Below are positions 49,058-59,568 of a DNA stretch of 64,000 nucleotides, in pieces. Position 1 is the stretch's first letter; every line of letters begins with the position of its first letter. The stretch comes from Ampelomyces quisqualis (lineage: Eukaryota; Ascomycota; Dothideomycetes; Pleosporales; Phaeosphaeriaceae), in the NCBI GenBank assembly GCA_018398575.1, contig JAGTXZ010000011.1, positions 1,984,001 to 2,048,000 on the forward strand. The letters run 5' to 3'. Position numbers and translations under genes: made by a program. The notes beneath the pieces are model-generated. The model did no database searches. It worked only from the letters and a program-made list of their open reading frames with translations, and was not told the origin of the DNA.

Positions 49058-50292
49058 ATGGGTTCCGTTCCTAACGAGCAGTGGGCGCAAGTCATTGAGA
49101 AGACTGGTGGTCCTGTTGAATACAAGAAGATTCCAGTACAGAAACCGGGTCCGGATGAGGTTCTTGTCAACATCAAGTACTCTGGTGTCTGCCACACTGA
49201 TCTTCATGCCGTTAATGGTGACTGGCCTCTGGTAAGTTTATCTCATATGATATCTTTCCTATCCTCAACACCTTGAGTCATACTCTCCAAACTTGGGCCA
49301 GTACCTCCAGCCCAACTGTCAGATATGAGATATCATAATGACTCTGTCCAAATCTGAATACTATCATCCCATACATTCGATTACGACTCAAGTATTAACA
49401 TCTCCAGCCCACTAAGCTACCCCTCGTAGGAGGCCACGAAGGAGCCGGCATCGTCGTCGCCAAAGGCGACCTCGTCAACGACATCGAGATTGGCGACCAC
49501 GCCGGCGTCAAATGGCTCAACGGGTCCTGTCTCGCCTGCGACTTCTGCCAACAAGCTGACGAACCCCTGTGCCCCAAGCCTCAACTCTCTGGATACACCG
49601 TCGACGGTACATTCCAGCAATACTGCATTGCCAAAGCAGCACACGTCGCCCGCATCCCTAAGGAGTGTGCGCTCGATGCCATTGCGCCGATTCTCTGCGC
49701 CGGTATCACCGTGTACAAGGGCTTGAAGGAATCTGGCGCAAAGCCGGGCCAATTCGTCGCTATTGTCGGTGCTGGAGGCGGTCTTGGATCGCTGGCGTGC
49801 CAGTACGCCAAAGCCATGGGTCTGCGCGTTATCGCCATTGATACCGGTGCGGAGAAGCAGAACATGTGCACGGAGCAGTTGGGCGCCGAGTCATTTGTCG
49901 ACTTTGCTAGCTCCAAAAACGTCGTTGCAGATGTCCAGAAGGCTACACCAGATGGTCTTGGCCCTCATGCTGTTATCCTCGTGGCGGTCAACGAAAAGCC
50001 GTTCCAGCAGGCTGCCGAGTACGTTAGACCGCGCGGCACGGTTATTTGCATCGGTCTCCCTGCTGGTGCTTACCTCAAGGCGCCTGTCTTTGAGTCGGTT
50101 ATCAAGATGATCAGGATACAAGGATCCTACGTTGGTAACCGCAAGGACAGTTCCGAGGCCATTGACTTCTACGCTCGTGGCCTGATCAAGGCGCCTTTCA
50201 AGGTTGTTGGGCTCTCGGAACTCCAGATGGTGTACGACAAGATGCACAAGGGCGAGATTGCTGGACGATATGTCTTAGATACATCGAAATAG
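49058..50292 (+). CDS. Zinc-dependent alcohol dehydrogenase (class I yeast ADH type)
   Basis: Predicted 352 aa in two exons, 49058-49231 and 49408-50292; the 176-bp intron (GTAAGT...CCAG) splits L58 from P59 in GDWPL-PTKLPLVGGHEG. It oxidises primary alcohols, or reduces acetaldehyde, with NAD(H). Catalytic-zinc ligands C45 (GVCHTDLH) and H68-E69 (GGHEG) are visible, with the third Cys in the GITVYKG region (ILCAG). The structural-zinc cluster is CLACDFCQQADEPLC. The Rossmann motif is VGAGGGLGSLACQYAKAMG. Length matches the family (about 350 aa) and there is no targeting peptide, so it is probably cytosolic. A TATA box and pyrimidine-rich leader suggest strong expression. Convergent with GID8. 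Confidence 0.93.
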
Positions 50293-50856
50293 ATAAAGAA
50301 CAAGGTACATGGAAACGAATTCCTGGAGTCATTGCTCGTCATTTTTGGTTTATACTGAACGATACGAAAGATGAATCTAAAAGTTCAAGAACATCATAAT
50401 CGTTCGCTTCCCACTCGTCAGCCTCTTTTTCTCGTTTTAGATTTGCCTCCAACATTTCAACAATTTCCAAAATAATGTCCACATCCCTCACAAATGAACA
50501 GGCAGCTGTCACAAGGACTGCGATGGCTGATCTACTACACAGCTACTTTTGGGTACGGCGCTTCTTGCGTTGAGACGCGAACACGTTCGCGCACTGCATG
50601 CCACAGATGCGGACTAGCAAGAACGTCAGCGGTCGTATGGAGGATGGTTTGACTGTACGCAGGAAATAGTGTCACATGTCGATAGCAAGCTTGTTGTGAG
50701 GAATGACAGAATGGTTGAAATTGCGATGACAGCGAGCTATGAAGTGTAAGAACTTCGCACCCAGTCCCTTAACAGTTTCTCTTGATCTCAGGAGAGTACC
50801 TTTTCAGGTGAGCTAGATCGCCGAGTGGGCCGTTTCCGCCAATAATAGATACTATT
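50293..50856. other. Intergenic region between convergent ADH and GID8
   Basis: 564 bp holding the two 3' UTRs. No open frame with support, no RNA gene and no repeat seen. Confidence 0.6.
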
Positions 50857-52036
50857 CTATTGCACCATGACATCAGCAGCTTCACCATTGTTACCATTGC
50901 TCCCCACCATACTTTCTTCAGCATCCTGCAGCCCCAGCGCCAGCACCGGAGGTAGATCCTTGCCAGCAGTCCGTGCTTTGAGTTCTGCCCAATGTCTTAG
51001 GCGTACTAAGCTTCGCAAACGAGCCTCGCCGTGTGCACCCATACTGGTGAGTATGGCCTCATTGACCTTGCTGGCAACGTTCCGTCGCAGAGAAGGCTCA
51101 AGCAGATCCGTCAAATCCTTTTGTAGAGTGCCAGTGGTGGGCATGAATATAAGGAGCGACATGGTGAGCTCCAAGTCTTTGAGGAAGTCCGGATTCGTAG
51201 CTGCTCGGGGAGCGAGCTGCGATGACGCGAAGTTGAGAGCGGGAGTAATGTCGGCGGTGGCAGAAGATGTGCACGCCCGAATGAGCTCGATGAGTTGCAA
51301 CCGGAGCAAGGCAAAGTGCAAAGCAGGGTCAGTGTCAAGGATCTGAACGACTTGTTAGCAAGTTTCGCATTAAGCTATTGTGAATAAGTAGCAAAAATGT
51401 GCTTGCAATCATACTGAGGACTGAAGGTTTGATTATCATCAAAGAAATTATGCGTGGTGCATGAAACTGGATATAATCCTGCAAGGAATCGACCGGAGAA
51501 AGTGCGCATTGCATACCTGAGGGTTCAGATCATTAACCTTAATGATAGCGGTATCGATATCGCCAGCGTGGATAGCCTGTCGTATTTCTACGCGTGACTG
51601 GATGGACTCTTCTTCAAGAGGTAGCTGGATGTTCGACTCCTTGGCGAACTTCTCAGCAGCTCTCGGATAGCCTTCACTGACCAAGTAGTCCATGATGACG
51701 AAGTTGATGTCCCTGTGAGCGATCGGTTAGCTTGAAAGTCACGTTTGCTGGAATAGCGCCATCGTGAAGGGAAAGCCAAGGCTTGCGTTATCAGACTACA
51801 AGTCAACATGTTCTCCACATGGAATTTTCGGAGAGATTCCCAACTTATTTTTTGTCGCATCATACGAACAGGGAGAAGTGTGAGTGGCAGGTGTGCTTAC
51901 GTCTTGGATGGCTTGACATCATCAACCTTTTTTTGGAAAGGATGTTGTGTTGGCGTTGCAGCCGACACGGAAACGGTGGATGAGCTCTACATGCTGTGAG
52001 TAGGAGCTGGAAAATGTCAACTCGAAAGCTTACCAT
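50857..52036 (-). CDS. GID8: GID complex subunit 8 (LisH-CTLH-CRA protein)
   Basis: Predicted 256 aa in four exons on the minus strand: 52034-52036 (the ATG alone), 51901-51986, 51517-51712 and 50857-51342; introns 47, 188, 174 bp. The spliced start reads MSSSSTVSVSAATPTQ, then VDDVKPSKTDINFVIMDYLV. A LisH motif spans about residues 33-65 (MDYLVSEGYPRAAEKFAKE) and a CTLH motif about 70-127 (IQSRVEIRQAIHAGDIDTAI), followed by a CRA-type C-terminus (LHFALLRLQLIELIRAC). Gid8 is a scaffold of the GID/CTLH E3 ubiquitin ligase that degrades gluconeogenic enzymes when glucose returns. The ATG-only coding exon is required by the frame; no other in-frame ATG upstream of the conserved part fits. Confidence 0.85.
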
Positions 52037-52387
52037 GGTGAAGCGAGGCGCTCAAGACCTCATCTAACGTCCATCAGTGAAGTGTGTGCGCTGCCCGACC
52101 GCGGTCGAGGGTGCGTGAGGCCGCGCAAAAGTGTGCAGCCTGGAGGGAGAGAGAAAGGAAGGAGTCAGAGATCCGTGAAAAGAAACACTGAGCTATCTCG
52201 CTAGCGGCACTTGGCGCACGGCGCTATGCCTCCACTAAGCGAGGCGCCCTCGGCGGCTCGGCCGTCATTCTGGGAAGCTTGCATAAAGCGTTGCGTATTT
52301 GCCATCCTGTGCTTCCAAAACCATTCCAGATGTGTCAAGAGGTGACACGGTAAACTTTTGTCGACTCTCGTTGACATTTTTACCACC
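52037..52387. promoter_or_regulatory. Divergent promoter between GID8 and uridine kinase
   Basis: 351 bp between two divergent start codons. Purine-rich run (about 52140-52170) and no clear TATA box. No open frame with support. Confidence 0.5.
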
Positions 52388-53895
52388 ATGGCTTCGGCCG
52401 GGCGAAGGACACACTACGAGCCTCCATGGGGTAATGCGAGCATTATTGGAGTGGCAGGTAGCTCAGGTTCTGGGAAGACATCGCTGGCTTTAGCCTTTGT
52501 GGCATCTCTGAATTTGCCATGGGTTGTCATTCTCTCCATGGTTGGTTCTCGAATCCGCTCTGGTGACCAGAACACGTGCTTTCCTGCTAACTGACCCTCA
52601 ACAATGTAGGATTCGTTCTACAAGCCCTTGACCCCCGAGCAATCCGCGGCGGCTTTCCGGAACGAGCATGATTTTGACGCGCCGGAAGCGATTGACTTCG
52701 ATGGTAAGCTCAATGCCACACGGGTGCAATTATTAGACTCACACCGTATTCAGTCTTAGTCGATCGACTCAGGGATATTAAAGCCGGGTATGAGATTCAA
52801 ATCTGAGGCAATTCGTATAGCTAAAACCGTGACAGTAAAGTTGCTGAAGTACCCATCTACTCTTTTGAGAAGCACGCACGCCTAGAAAAGACGACAACGA
52901 TTTACTCGCCGCACGTTATTATCCTGGAAGGGATATTTGCGCTCCATGACCCGCGAGTGCTAGACCTGTTAGATCTCAAGATTTTCGCAGAGGCAGATGC
53001 TGATCTCTGCCTTTCGCGCCGTCTTGTACGGGATGTCAAGGAGCGCGCGCGTGACATTGAAGGCTGCATAAAGCAGTGGTTCATGTTCGTGAAGCCGAAT
53101 TTCTACAAATACGTGGCTCCTCAGCGCGAGATCGCGGACCTCATCATCCCTCGAGGTATTGAGAACAAAGTCGCCATCTCCATGGTCAGCGATCAAGTCC
53201 GAAAAACGCTCGCTGACAAGTCTTCCCTCCACCAAGTCGAACTGCGACGATTAGGAAAGATAGCAGAAGACAGTCCACTGAGCGCAAACGCAATTGTGCT
53301 GAAGCAGACGAATCAAGTGAGGGGCATGCATACCCTACTGTTGGATCCGAGTACTTCGAGAGAAGACTTTGTTTTCTACTTTGATCGCATGGTAGCGCTG
53401 CTTGTCGAGACAGCATGTGATTTCCTGCCATTCGTTTCGGCCCAGATCATTACGCCGCAACAGAATGCATACACAGGCTTGAAAAAGGCCGCTGATGTGA
53501 GCGCCGTGGTCGTCTTGCGCGGCGGCAGCGCCTTCGAGACTGGTTTACGGCGCACGATTCCGGACTGCAGGACCGGCCGGGTGCTCATTCAAACAAATTA
53601 TAGAAGTGGCGAGCCTGAGCTACATTACCGCGCATTGCCTTCTAACATCGCCGAGAACGGGCTTGTCTTGGTCCTAGATCCGCAATTCTCGTCTGGGGCG
53701 GCGGCGCTGATGGCAGTCCGAGTACTAGTCGACCATGGCGTGCTTGAGGAAAGGATAGTCTTTGTGACGTATGCGGCTGGTCGTGTGGGTGTCAACAGGG
53801 TCTTGAGCGTATTCCCTGACATTAAAGTCGTGTTGGCCCGACTCGGCGACGACATGGAAAACCGTTGGGTCGAAACCAAATATCTTGGCTGCTAA
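52388..53895 (+). CDS. URK1: Uridine kinase with C-terminal UPRTase-like domain
   Basis: Predicted 446 aa in four exons: 52388-52540, 52610-52703, 52754-52787 and 52836-53895; introns 69, 50, 48 bp. Exon 3 is only 34 nt but restores VLVDRLRDIKAGKVAEVPIYSF. The start is the first in-frame ATG, in good context (CACCATGG). The enzyme phosphorylates uridine and cytidine to UMP and CMP in pyrimidine salvage. The Walker A loop is GSSGSGKT (24-31), followed by the substrate block DSFYKPL and the catalytic-lid sequence ARDIEGCIKQW. The C-terminal half resembles uracil phosphoribosyltransferase (LHYRALPSNIAENGLVLVLD), but its PRPP loop reads LDPQFSSGAAAL where active UPRTases have LDPMLATGGS, so that half may be non-catalytic, as in related eukaryotic kinases. 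Confidence 0.9.
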
Positions 53896-54082
53896 AGTCG
53901 ATACAATGTAATCGCTCAAAGAGCGGCTTTCGAGAACAGACGGACATGGATGTTGCAATCCTGCATTCTCGTCTATGTACACGTATATAACTAGAATGTT
54001 ATAGGAACACCAGAGTTCCGATTTATGGACATGGAGTGGTAATCGTGCCTGGGTCGTGACGCATTGCTATGTGCAGTGGGTA

Positions 54083-55173
54083 TCAAAGGAAATATTCTGT
54101 CGTCACCTCCTTCCCTTGCTGTTGTTGCTGCTCTGCTCGGTGAACGTCGTTATCAGGACTTGCGTCGAAGACATTGAAGAAGCGTTCGCCTGTGTCGCTG
54201 ACCTCAAGCACGCTCGCCATGTTCCCGCATCGATAACAGTAGTTCGGTGCGCTCCAGACGGTGCTCAGTCGATCGTCATAGAGTACCTGATATCCTTCTT
54301 GGCAGAGCTGATGTGCTCGCAGTATATGTGACATTCCGTTGACTTCTAAAAACTTCTTGACCACCTGCGCTCCGAACGTGTAACCCGCGCCTCTTGGACT
54401 CAGGGAGAATTCGTCCCTTTCGGGATCTGGGTCGCTCCACACCAAGTCTGCCATGGGTCCCTCGTGGGGGATTTCTCGGAAGCGGTCGATAATCTTGATC
54501 TGGTCAATCGAGTGGATGGAAGGCGATAATCCGCCATGTACGCAAAAGATCTGGTCATTGATGACAACGGACAGAGTGAGGAAGTCGAACATGTCGGTGA
54601 AGTAGTGCCACACATTTGCGTTGCCATATTTGCGCGAGCATTCCGTGTAGAAGCCGTACGACTGGGTGACACCGCGCGACTCATGGTTGCCGCGGATGAG
54701 GTGGACGCGGTGCGGGTAGCGCAGCTTCAGGCAGACGAGGAGGGAGATGGTCTCAACGGAGAAGAGTCCGCGGTCGACATAATCGCCTGCAGAGAGTCAG
54801 CGAAACAGTTCGGGGCGCGTGCTATGGGGTGCAAATTGAGGGCAGCGTCCATACCAAGGAACAGATAGTTCGTGTCCGGACAAGGGCCGCCGATCTTGAA
54901 GATCTCCATCATATCAAAGAACTGGCCGTGTATGTCGCCCACAACCGTGACGGGCGCGCGGATATGCACCACGTTGCTCTCCTTCATCAGAAGCTCTTTG
55001 GTCTTGGCGCACACTGCCTCGACCACCGACTCGGCCAGCAGCTCCTTCTTGGAGAGGCGCGAGATACACTCATCAAGGTCTACGGTGGCTGCGGCACGTC
55101 ACACGTCAGTATGCGTGCAGGGGTCGCACGAGGTCGGGGTGCTGGCCGTCGACGTACACGGGAGGCCCGGCAT
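54083..55173 (-). CDS. PPG1: PP2A-like Ser/Thr phosphatase catalytic subunit, Ppg1 type
   Basis: Predicted 317 aa in three exons on the minus strand: 55158-55173 (16 nt, MPGLP plus one base), 54855-55088 and 54083-54786; introns 69 and 68 bp with GTACGT/GTATGG donors. PPP-family metal and catalytic motifs: GDIHG (56-60), GDYVDRG (84-90), RGNHE (115-119), HGGLSP and SAPNYCYRCGN. The C-terminus EYFL resembles the methylated DYFL of PP2A. The SPRGAGYTFG block and DLDECISRL N-terminus favour Ppg1 over PP2A, Sit4 or PP4. In yeast Ppg1 acts with Far proteins in signalling and glycogen control; here by homology only. The short first exon was chosen because it alone gives a strong donor, matching phase and a CTGAC branch site. 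Confidence 0.87.
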
Positions 55174-55965
55174 GGTCTGAGTAGTCTTGTCGAGGTGCAG
55201 GTGCAGGTGCAGGTGCGTGGGCGGGGGCGGGGGCGGGGGCGGGTGCGGGTGCGTGGTGCTGCATCCGTGGCGGGCTCAGGGTGTCGAGTCTATACTGGTC
55301 GCTAGCATGTGTCGGTGTCGAACAATCATCCTCGGAGGCGCATCGAGACTTGCAAACTGCATGTGCGAGGCGGCGGCGGCGGCGACGTCGTCGTCGTGAG
55401 AGCGAGAGCGAGAGCCACCGACAGGGTGGGTACTGCAAAGTCCAAGCTCCAAAAAAAAGACGACACGTGACCACGAGATTCAGACCTCACACCTCCCGAC
55501 GCGACCCTTCTTCCAGGCTTCACGACGTACATGACGCGCGGAAAGTGCAAGCCACCCACCTCCTTGCCCTCAATCGCCCGTCGAGCCTGGGCTCTTCTCG
55601 CAATCTCCTCGCCCGGTCAATCTCGCTAGGTATCAGTCTCTGCAATTCTCTTGCTGATCTTCTCTCCGCATCAGCAGCCTTGCTTTCCCCTCTTCCCCAC
55701 AATCACTGCTTTCTCTTCTCAATTTCTTATGATCAATTGCCGCAGTAGCGTCGGCCCTTCAGCGCCCCGGCACCAACATTCCCAGGCAGTCGTTACGGAG
55801 GGGCTAGGTCACCCTATCGATCGCTTTGAGCAATCTGGTCTCCATCCTGGCTCAGCCTGCAATCAACCACGCCTAGAGTTAGTCATTGTGCGTCAAGCGC
55901 TTGTAAAGGCCGGGGTCCGTACTTGTTGTTGAGGCTACTCTTCTGAAGGAACCTAAGACCCGGTC
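55174..55965. promoter_or_regulatory. Divergent promoter region, GC-rich repeats
   Basis: 792 bp between PPG1 and the Pro/Gln-rich gene. Contains a G-rich hexamer repeat (55195-55253), a CGG/CGT trinucleotide run (about 55366-55397) followed by (GAGAGC)n, and a pyrimidine-rich leader (about 55590-55735) that probably belongs to the plus-strand gene. No further coding exon is supported; the frame with Pro-Ala repeats on the minus strand cannot be spliced in phase to PPG1. Confidence 0.6.
55195..55253. repeat. G-rich hexanucleotide repeat with G-quadruplex potential
   Basis: GTGCAG units grade into GCGGGG and GCGGGT units. Four or more G-runs of three to five G between 55219 and 55248 could form a quadruplex on the plus strand, 22-80 bp upstream of the PPG1 start codon. 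Confidence 0.75.
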
Positions 55966-58058
55966 ATGTCGTGGAGCGGACCCGTGAACGGCACTGCACC
56001 ATATCAACCTCATCCATATACCAATGGCCTACCCGGATATGGCGCGTTGCAAACCCATCAACCTGCGCAACAGCAAGCTTATGGGCAGTATCTTCCGGGG
56101 CCATCCTACAATGCTCCAGGCCCACCCCAGCGGCCGCCAAATTCTCAGTAAGGCGCCACTCTGTCTTTCCAGGCTAGCATCAACCTTCAGAAGTACTACC
56201 CTTGTTACTGACCAATCACCAGACCTCCTAAGAAAAAGGGCAACCCCATAATCACGCGCTACCCTCCTCCGCCGGGTTATCGCGGGCCAGCGCAACCCCA
56301 AGGTTCTTTCAACACTAATCAATATTCAACTCAGTACCAGCCGCCACAGCCGCCGTTTGGTCCGACAACTCCAGCTCCAGCTTACCCAAGTCAGGGCTAT
56401 GCCGTCCCTCATGCAGGTCAAGGTTTTCCACCGCAAGGTTATGGCCCGCCTAATGCCCCCGGTCTTCCCCAGCAACCCCATCCGGCTATTCAAAATTATC
56501 AATGGCCTCAGCAAGGCTATCATCAAAGCCATCCGCAACCTCAAGCGCCCATTCATCCATCATATCCGGTGAGGCCCGCTTCGATCGATCCTGCTTCGGG
56601 GCCCTTTGCGCATTCATCTTGTTGGCCACAGCAGCATGCACCGAGCCAATCGTACAGTGATTATAATGGACTCAATCAGTCTACTCCGCAAGTGTTTGAT
56701 ACCAATGCTACGCCAACGCCGACCACGGCACATATGGCTGCAGGACAGGCATCGCAAGCAACATCGCAGCCATCAAGCGCAGTTGAGCTGAGCGCAACGA
56801 GTGAGAAGTCACAGCTATACCTTGCGTGGGATGACTGGGACTTTGATTTCGAAGGTCCCATCTGGCCAAAGAGTAACGAGCCGGTGGATCCAAACCTGAG
56901 CCTCGGTGTCATTATATGGCATCCTGCGAAGCAGGTCACTCGTGCACTACCGTCAACATTCGGTGAAGCCGAAGAACAAGCTTTGAGACCGGCACCAGAA
57001 GGTCTGGACAACGGGGAATCGGTATCTATGTACTTCACCACCCAGAACTCGCACGAAGCCTTTTTGGATGTGCGGCAGACAGACGAGTGGGAGACGATTC
57101 GAGACGATCCAATTTTCGTCGTGTTCACCGATGAGGATATGCGCCAGAATCTTGTTTCGCTCGAAGATTGCATTGCACAGCGAGACCGCCCAGATGCGCT
57201 CTTCGAAAGCGCGCAGACCGATAACGATGAAGACATGCCCGATGCATCTTGGAGTGTCATGGATCATCTTGAGCAAGTTCTGTGCAGCACCAGAGGGGCT
57301 CCACAAACAAAAGGGATAAGACTGAAAGAGACCCCTACAGATGTGTCGCAGGAAAATGTACTTGCTAGACTAGGCGTCACGGGTGCTCCAAAGCCACCAT
57401 CGCATGACCCTCTTCCACCTTCTTTGCTTAGGCTCGAGCAGTCGCAGGTGTCTCTCCCCGAGAAGCCAGCAACGAAGGCATTGTAAGACTTATTTCCATC
57501 ATCTTTATGCTTGTATTGTTAACGCAGAACAGTTTGCCGTCAAGCTCGCATCCGCCTCCACAAAAAGCACATTCCTACGGTGGGCACAAAGCAAAGGATG
57601 GTTCTTGCGTAGATTTACGGACATATGGCTCTATTTCATCTGGCAATAGTCACCGATATCCAATACCGCCGCCGCCGCCCCCTGAACCTCAACGGCAAGG
57701 CTCCTGGGGCCGACCGCAGTACAATGATCAAAGCTACGACGGCTCTCGGGGAAGTCCTGCGCTTTCCGAAGGCAGCAACCATACCATGGCTGGTTCTGAT
57801 TTCGGACCCGAGAAGCCTGAGAGCATCACTGCGAAAGATGATCCTGCTATACCCACACTCGAGCGGGGCGACAGTTCTTTCGCTCGCAAGAGGAGTTACG
57901 AAGACGCCGACCACGACCACGAGCAGCCACGCCAACACGATGACTACACAAAAAGAAAGCGCCGGTCCCAGGTTGACGCCGTCTATAGGTGAGCAAATGT
58001 TACATTCCAAAGTTCGAATCCTTCATCAACCGTACTAATTCAGTACAGTCGTCGTTGA
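55966..58058 (+). CDS. Conserved fungal protein of unknown function, Pro/Gln/Tyr-rich N-terminus
   Basis: Predicted 635 aa in four exons: 55966-56147, 56223-57482, 57533-57988 and 58049-58058; introns 75, 50, 60 bp, all with GT...AG ends. The first 200 residues are low-complexity Pro/Gln/Gly/Tyr (for example QGYAVPHAGQGFPPQGYGPP). Residues about 275-400 form a compact, acidic, Trp-containing domain (YLAWDDWDFDFEGPIWPKSN, then SLGVIIWHPAKQVTRALPST). The C-terminal part is charged, with a basic KRKRRSQ cluster that could be a nuclear signal. The last exon adds only SRR; a splice site 5 bp earlier would give a tail of about 40 residues instead. I do not recognise the family; a nuclear or RNA-related role is only a guess from composition. 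Confidence 0.72.
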
Positions 58059-59568
58059 TTACAATCACGCTGCATACGTCTCGGTGTTCGCACATTCTCT
58101 CGTACACCTTGCTTTTCTCGGCTCTATTCCGTCCTATCTAATTCCCAGTCATACTTTCTCATTTGTCATTTGCCATGGTCATCGGTAGTGGGGACTGTCC
58201 TCTCTACGCCTTCCATTCGCTATCGGCAAGATTATTCACATATTTCATCCAGTCATATACGAACTTACAGAGCCTCGAAAAGGTATAAACTATACGGCGT
58301 CATCTGTCAATGGGAGGGTTCGGTGACAAACATCTTCATCCAGGTCTACACTGTCTTAAGAGGACAGCCTTAGTATTCTGACCTATTCATATTGGCTCAC
58401 CAGAGTCACCACGTTGGTCTGTTCCTACTATCGCAAACTGCTATGGTTCTTCGTCTCATGTTGATTCAAACACTCTATACTTGTCTATTTCTAGTAAAGC
58501 CATATTAATCTCACTCCAGTCCTTTTCTCACAAAAGCACCACTTCATGTGGTTCATTCATAACCCGCTTCCACAACCTTTCGCGATGTTGTATTCACTGG
58601 CAATCAGCTTCGACCACCCCGTATATCCATCGCAATTGAGGATAACGTGGCTCAAGCAAGAGTGTAGTACGGCCCTCTCGCCTAATCTTACAAAAATGTC
58701 TACCATCGTTCACTGGCTGTTGGTGTAAGCAGCAGCAAAAGCCTTCACTATAACAGTGTGTAAGTTCTGCATTATTGCGTCGAGTATACCCACCAAGAGC
58801 GAGTAGACGAAGCGACGCATGCTGGTATGGATCCCAATAACAGATCCACATCAGCTCCAATGAAACGCGAAGGTTCTCGCAAAGTGGTCGCCCTCTAGGT
58901 TATCTGACCCTGGGGTAGGTCTCATCTCGGTGGATCCTTGTCTGTTTGAGTAGCGCGTCGGTTCGAAACAACCATCTCGGTACAAGTCTTTTCGAACCAA
59001 ATCTGCTTTCTTGCACTCATGCTGGACAATGCCTAGAAGTAGGTTTGATTTGTGCTCACTGCCGGTGCCATCGAAGCGTGTTACGCACATGGTCTGTAAT
59101 TCAATTGAGTCAGTGTAGCCCCGCCTCCTAACACGAAGGTGCTGTGCAATGTGGACCACGTGGCTTTGAATAAAGCTTTTGGGCATACTCGGCTATCTTC
59201 TGAAACCACGACAGAAAGTTCTGCTCAGGGTGTTACTGCTGCGACTTAGACACACAGTTATTATTGCGAGAACTGGCCGACAGAATCGACTGCTCAATCA
59301 TGAACCTTTCCTTGAACGTTGTCAGTCATACACGTTGCCAATGAGAGTTCGTACGTCTGTGTTCGTTGCTCATTGAGCTTTGGCCACCACGATTATGCGA
59401 TGACTATCCATGAATCTTTTCGCTGTGACAGATGCAGATAAGTCAGTCCTGATATATAAATATACGCATATATCAAAGTTCTTTCCCCTAGTGCGTTCTT
59501 CTCCAGAACAATTTTATTCGGCAACATTTTCCCTCATCCTTATTGCCCATTCTAATTTGACACCCAAA
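58059..59568. other. 1.5-kb intergenic region upstream of the chitinase
   Basis: Scattered short frames only, with no homology or splice support. A TATA box (59453-59460) belongs to the chitinase. I see no RNA gene, repeat or transposon remnant. Confidence 0.5.
59453..59460 (+). promoter_or_regulatory. TATA box of the chitinase gene
   Basis: TATATAAA lies 109 bp upstream of the chosen start codon and downstream of an in-frame upstream ATG at 59410, which argues that translation begins at 59569. Confidence 0.6.

Noticed and set aside
52358..52387. Ten-codon N-terminal extension of uridine kinase
   Set aside because: It begins at TTG, not ATG. The ATG at 52388 has good context and precedes the conserved part.
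50293..53895. Glucose-response cluster of ADH, GID8 and neighbours
   Set aside because: Proximity of ADH and GID8 is suggestive, but they are convergent, and the next gene (uridine kinase) is unrelated; chance is sufficient.
55106..55474. Minus-strand frame with Pro-Ala repeats as the N-terminus of PPG1
   Set aside because: No donor in this frame joins in phase to the conserved DLDECISRL exon; the 16-nt exon from the ATG at 55173 does.
59410..59568. 53-residue N-terminal extension of the chitinase from an upstream in-frame ATG
   Set aside because: It precedes the TATA box at 59453 and would bury the signal peptide that starts at residue 54.
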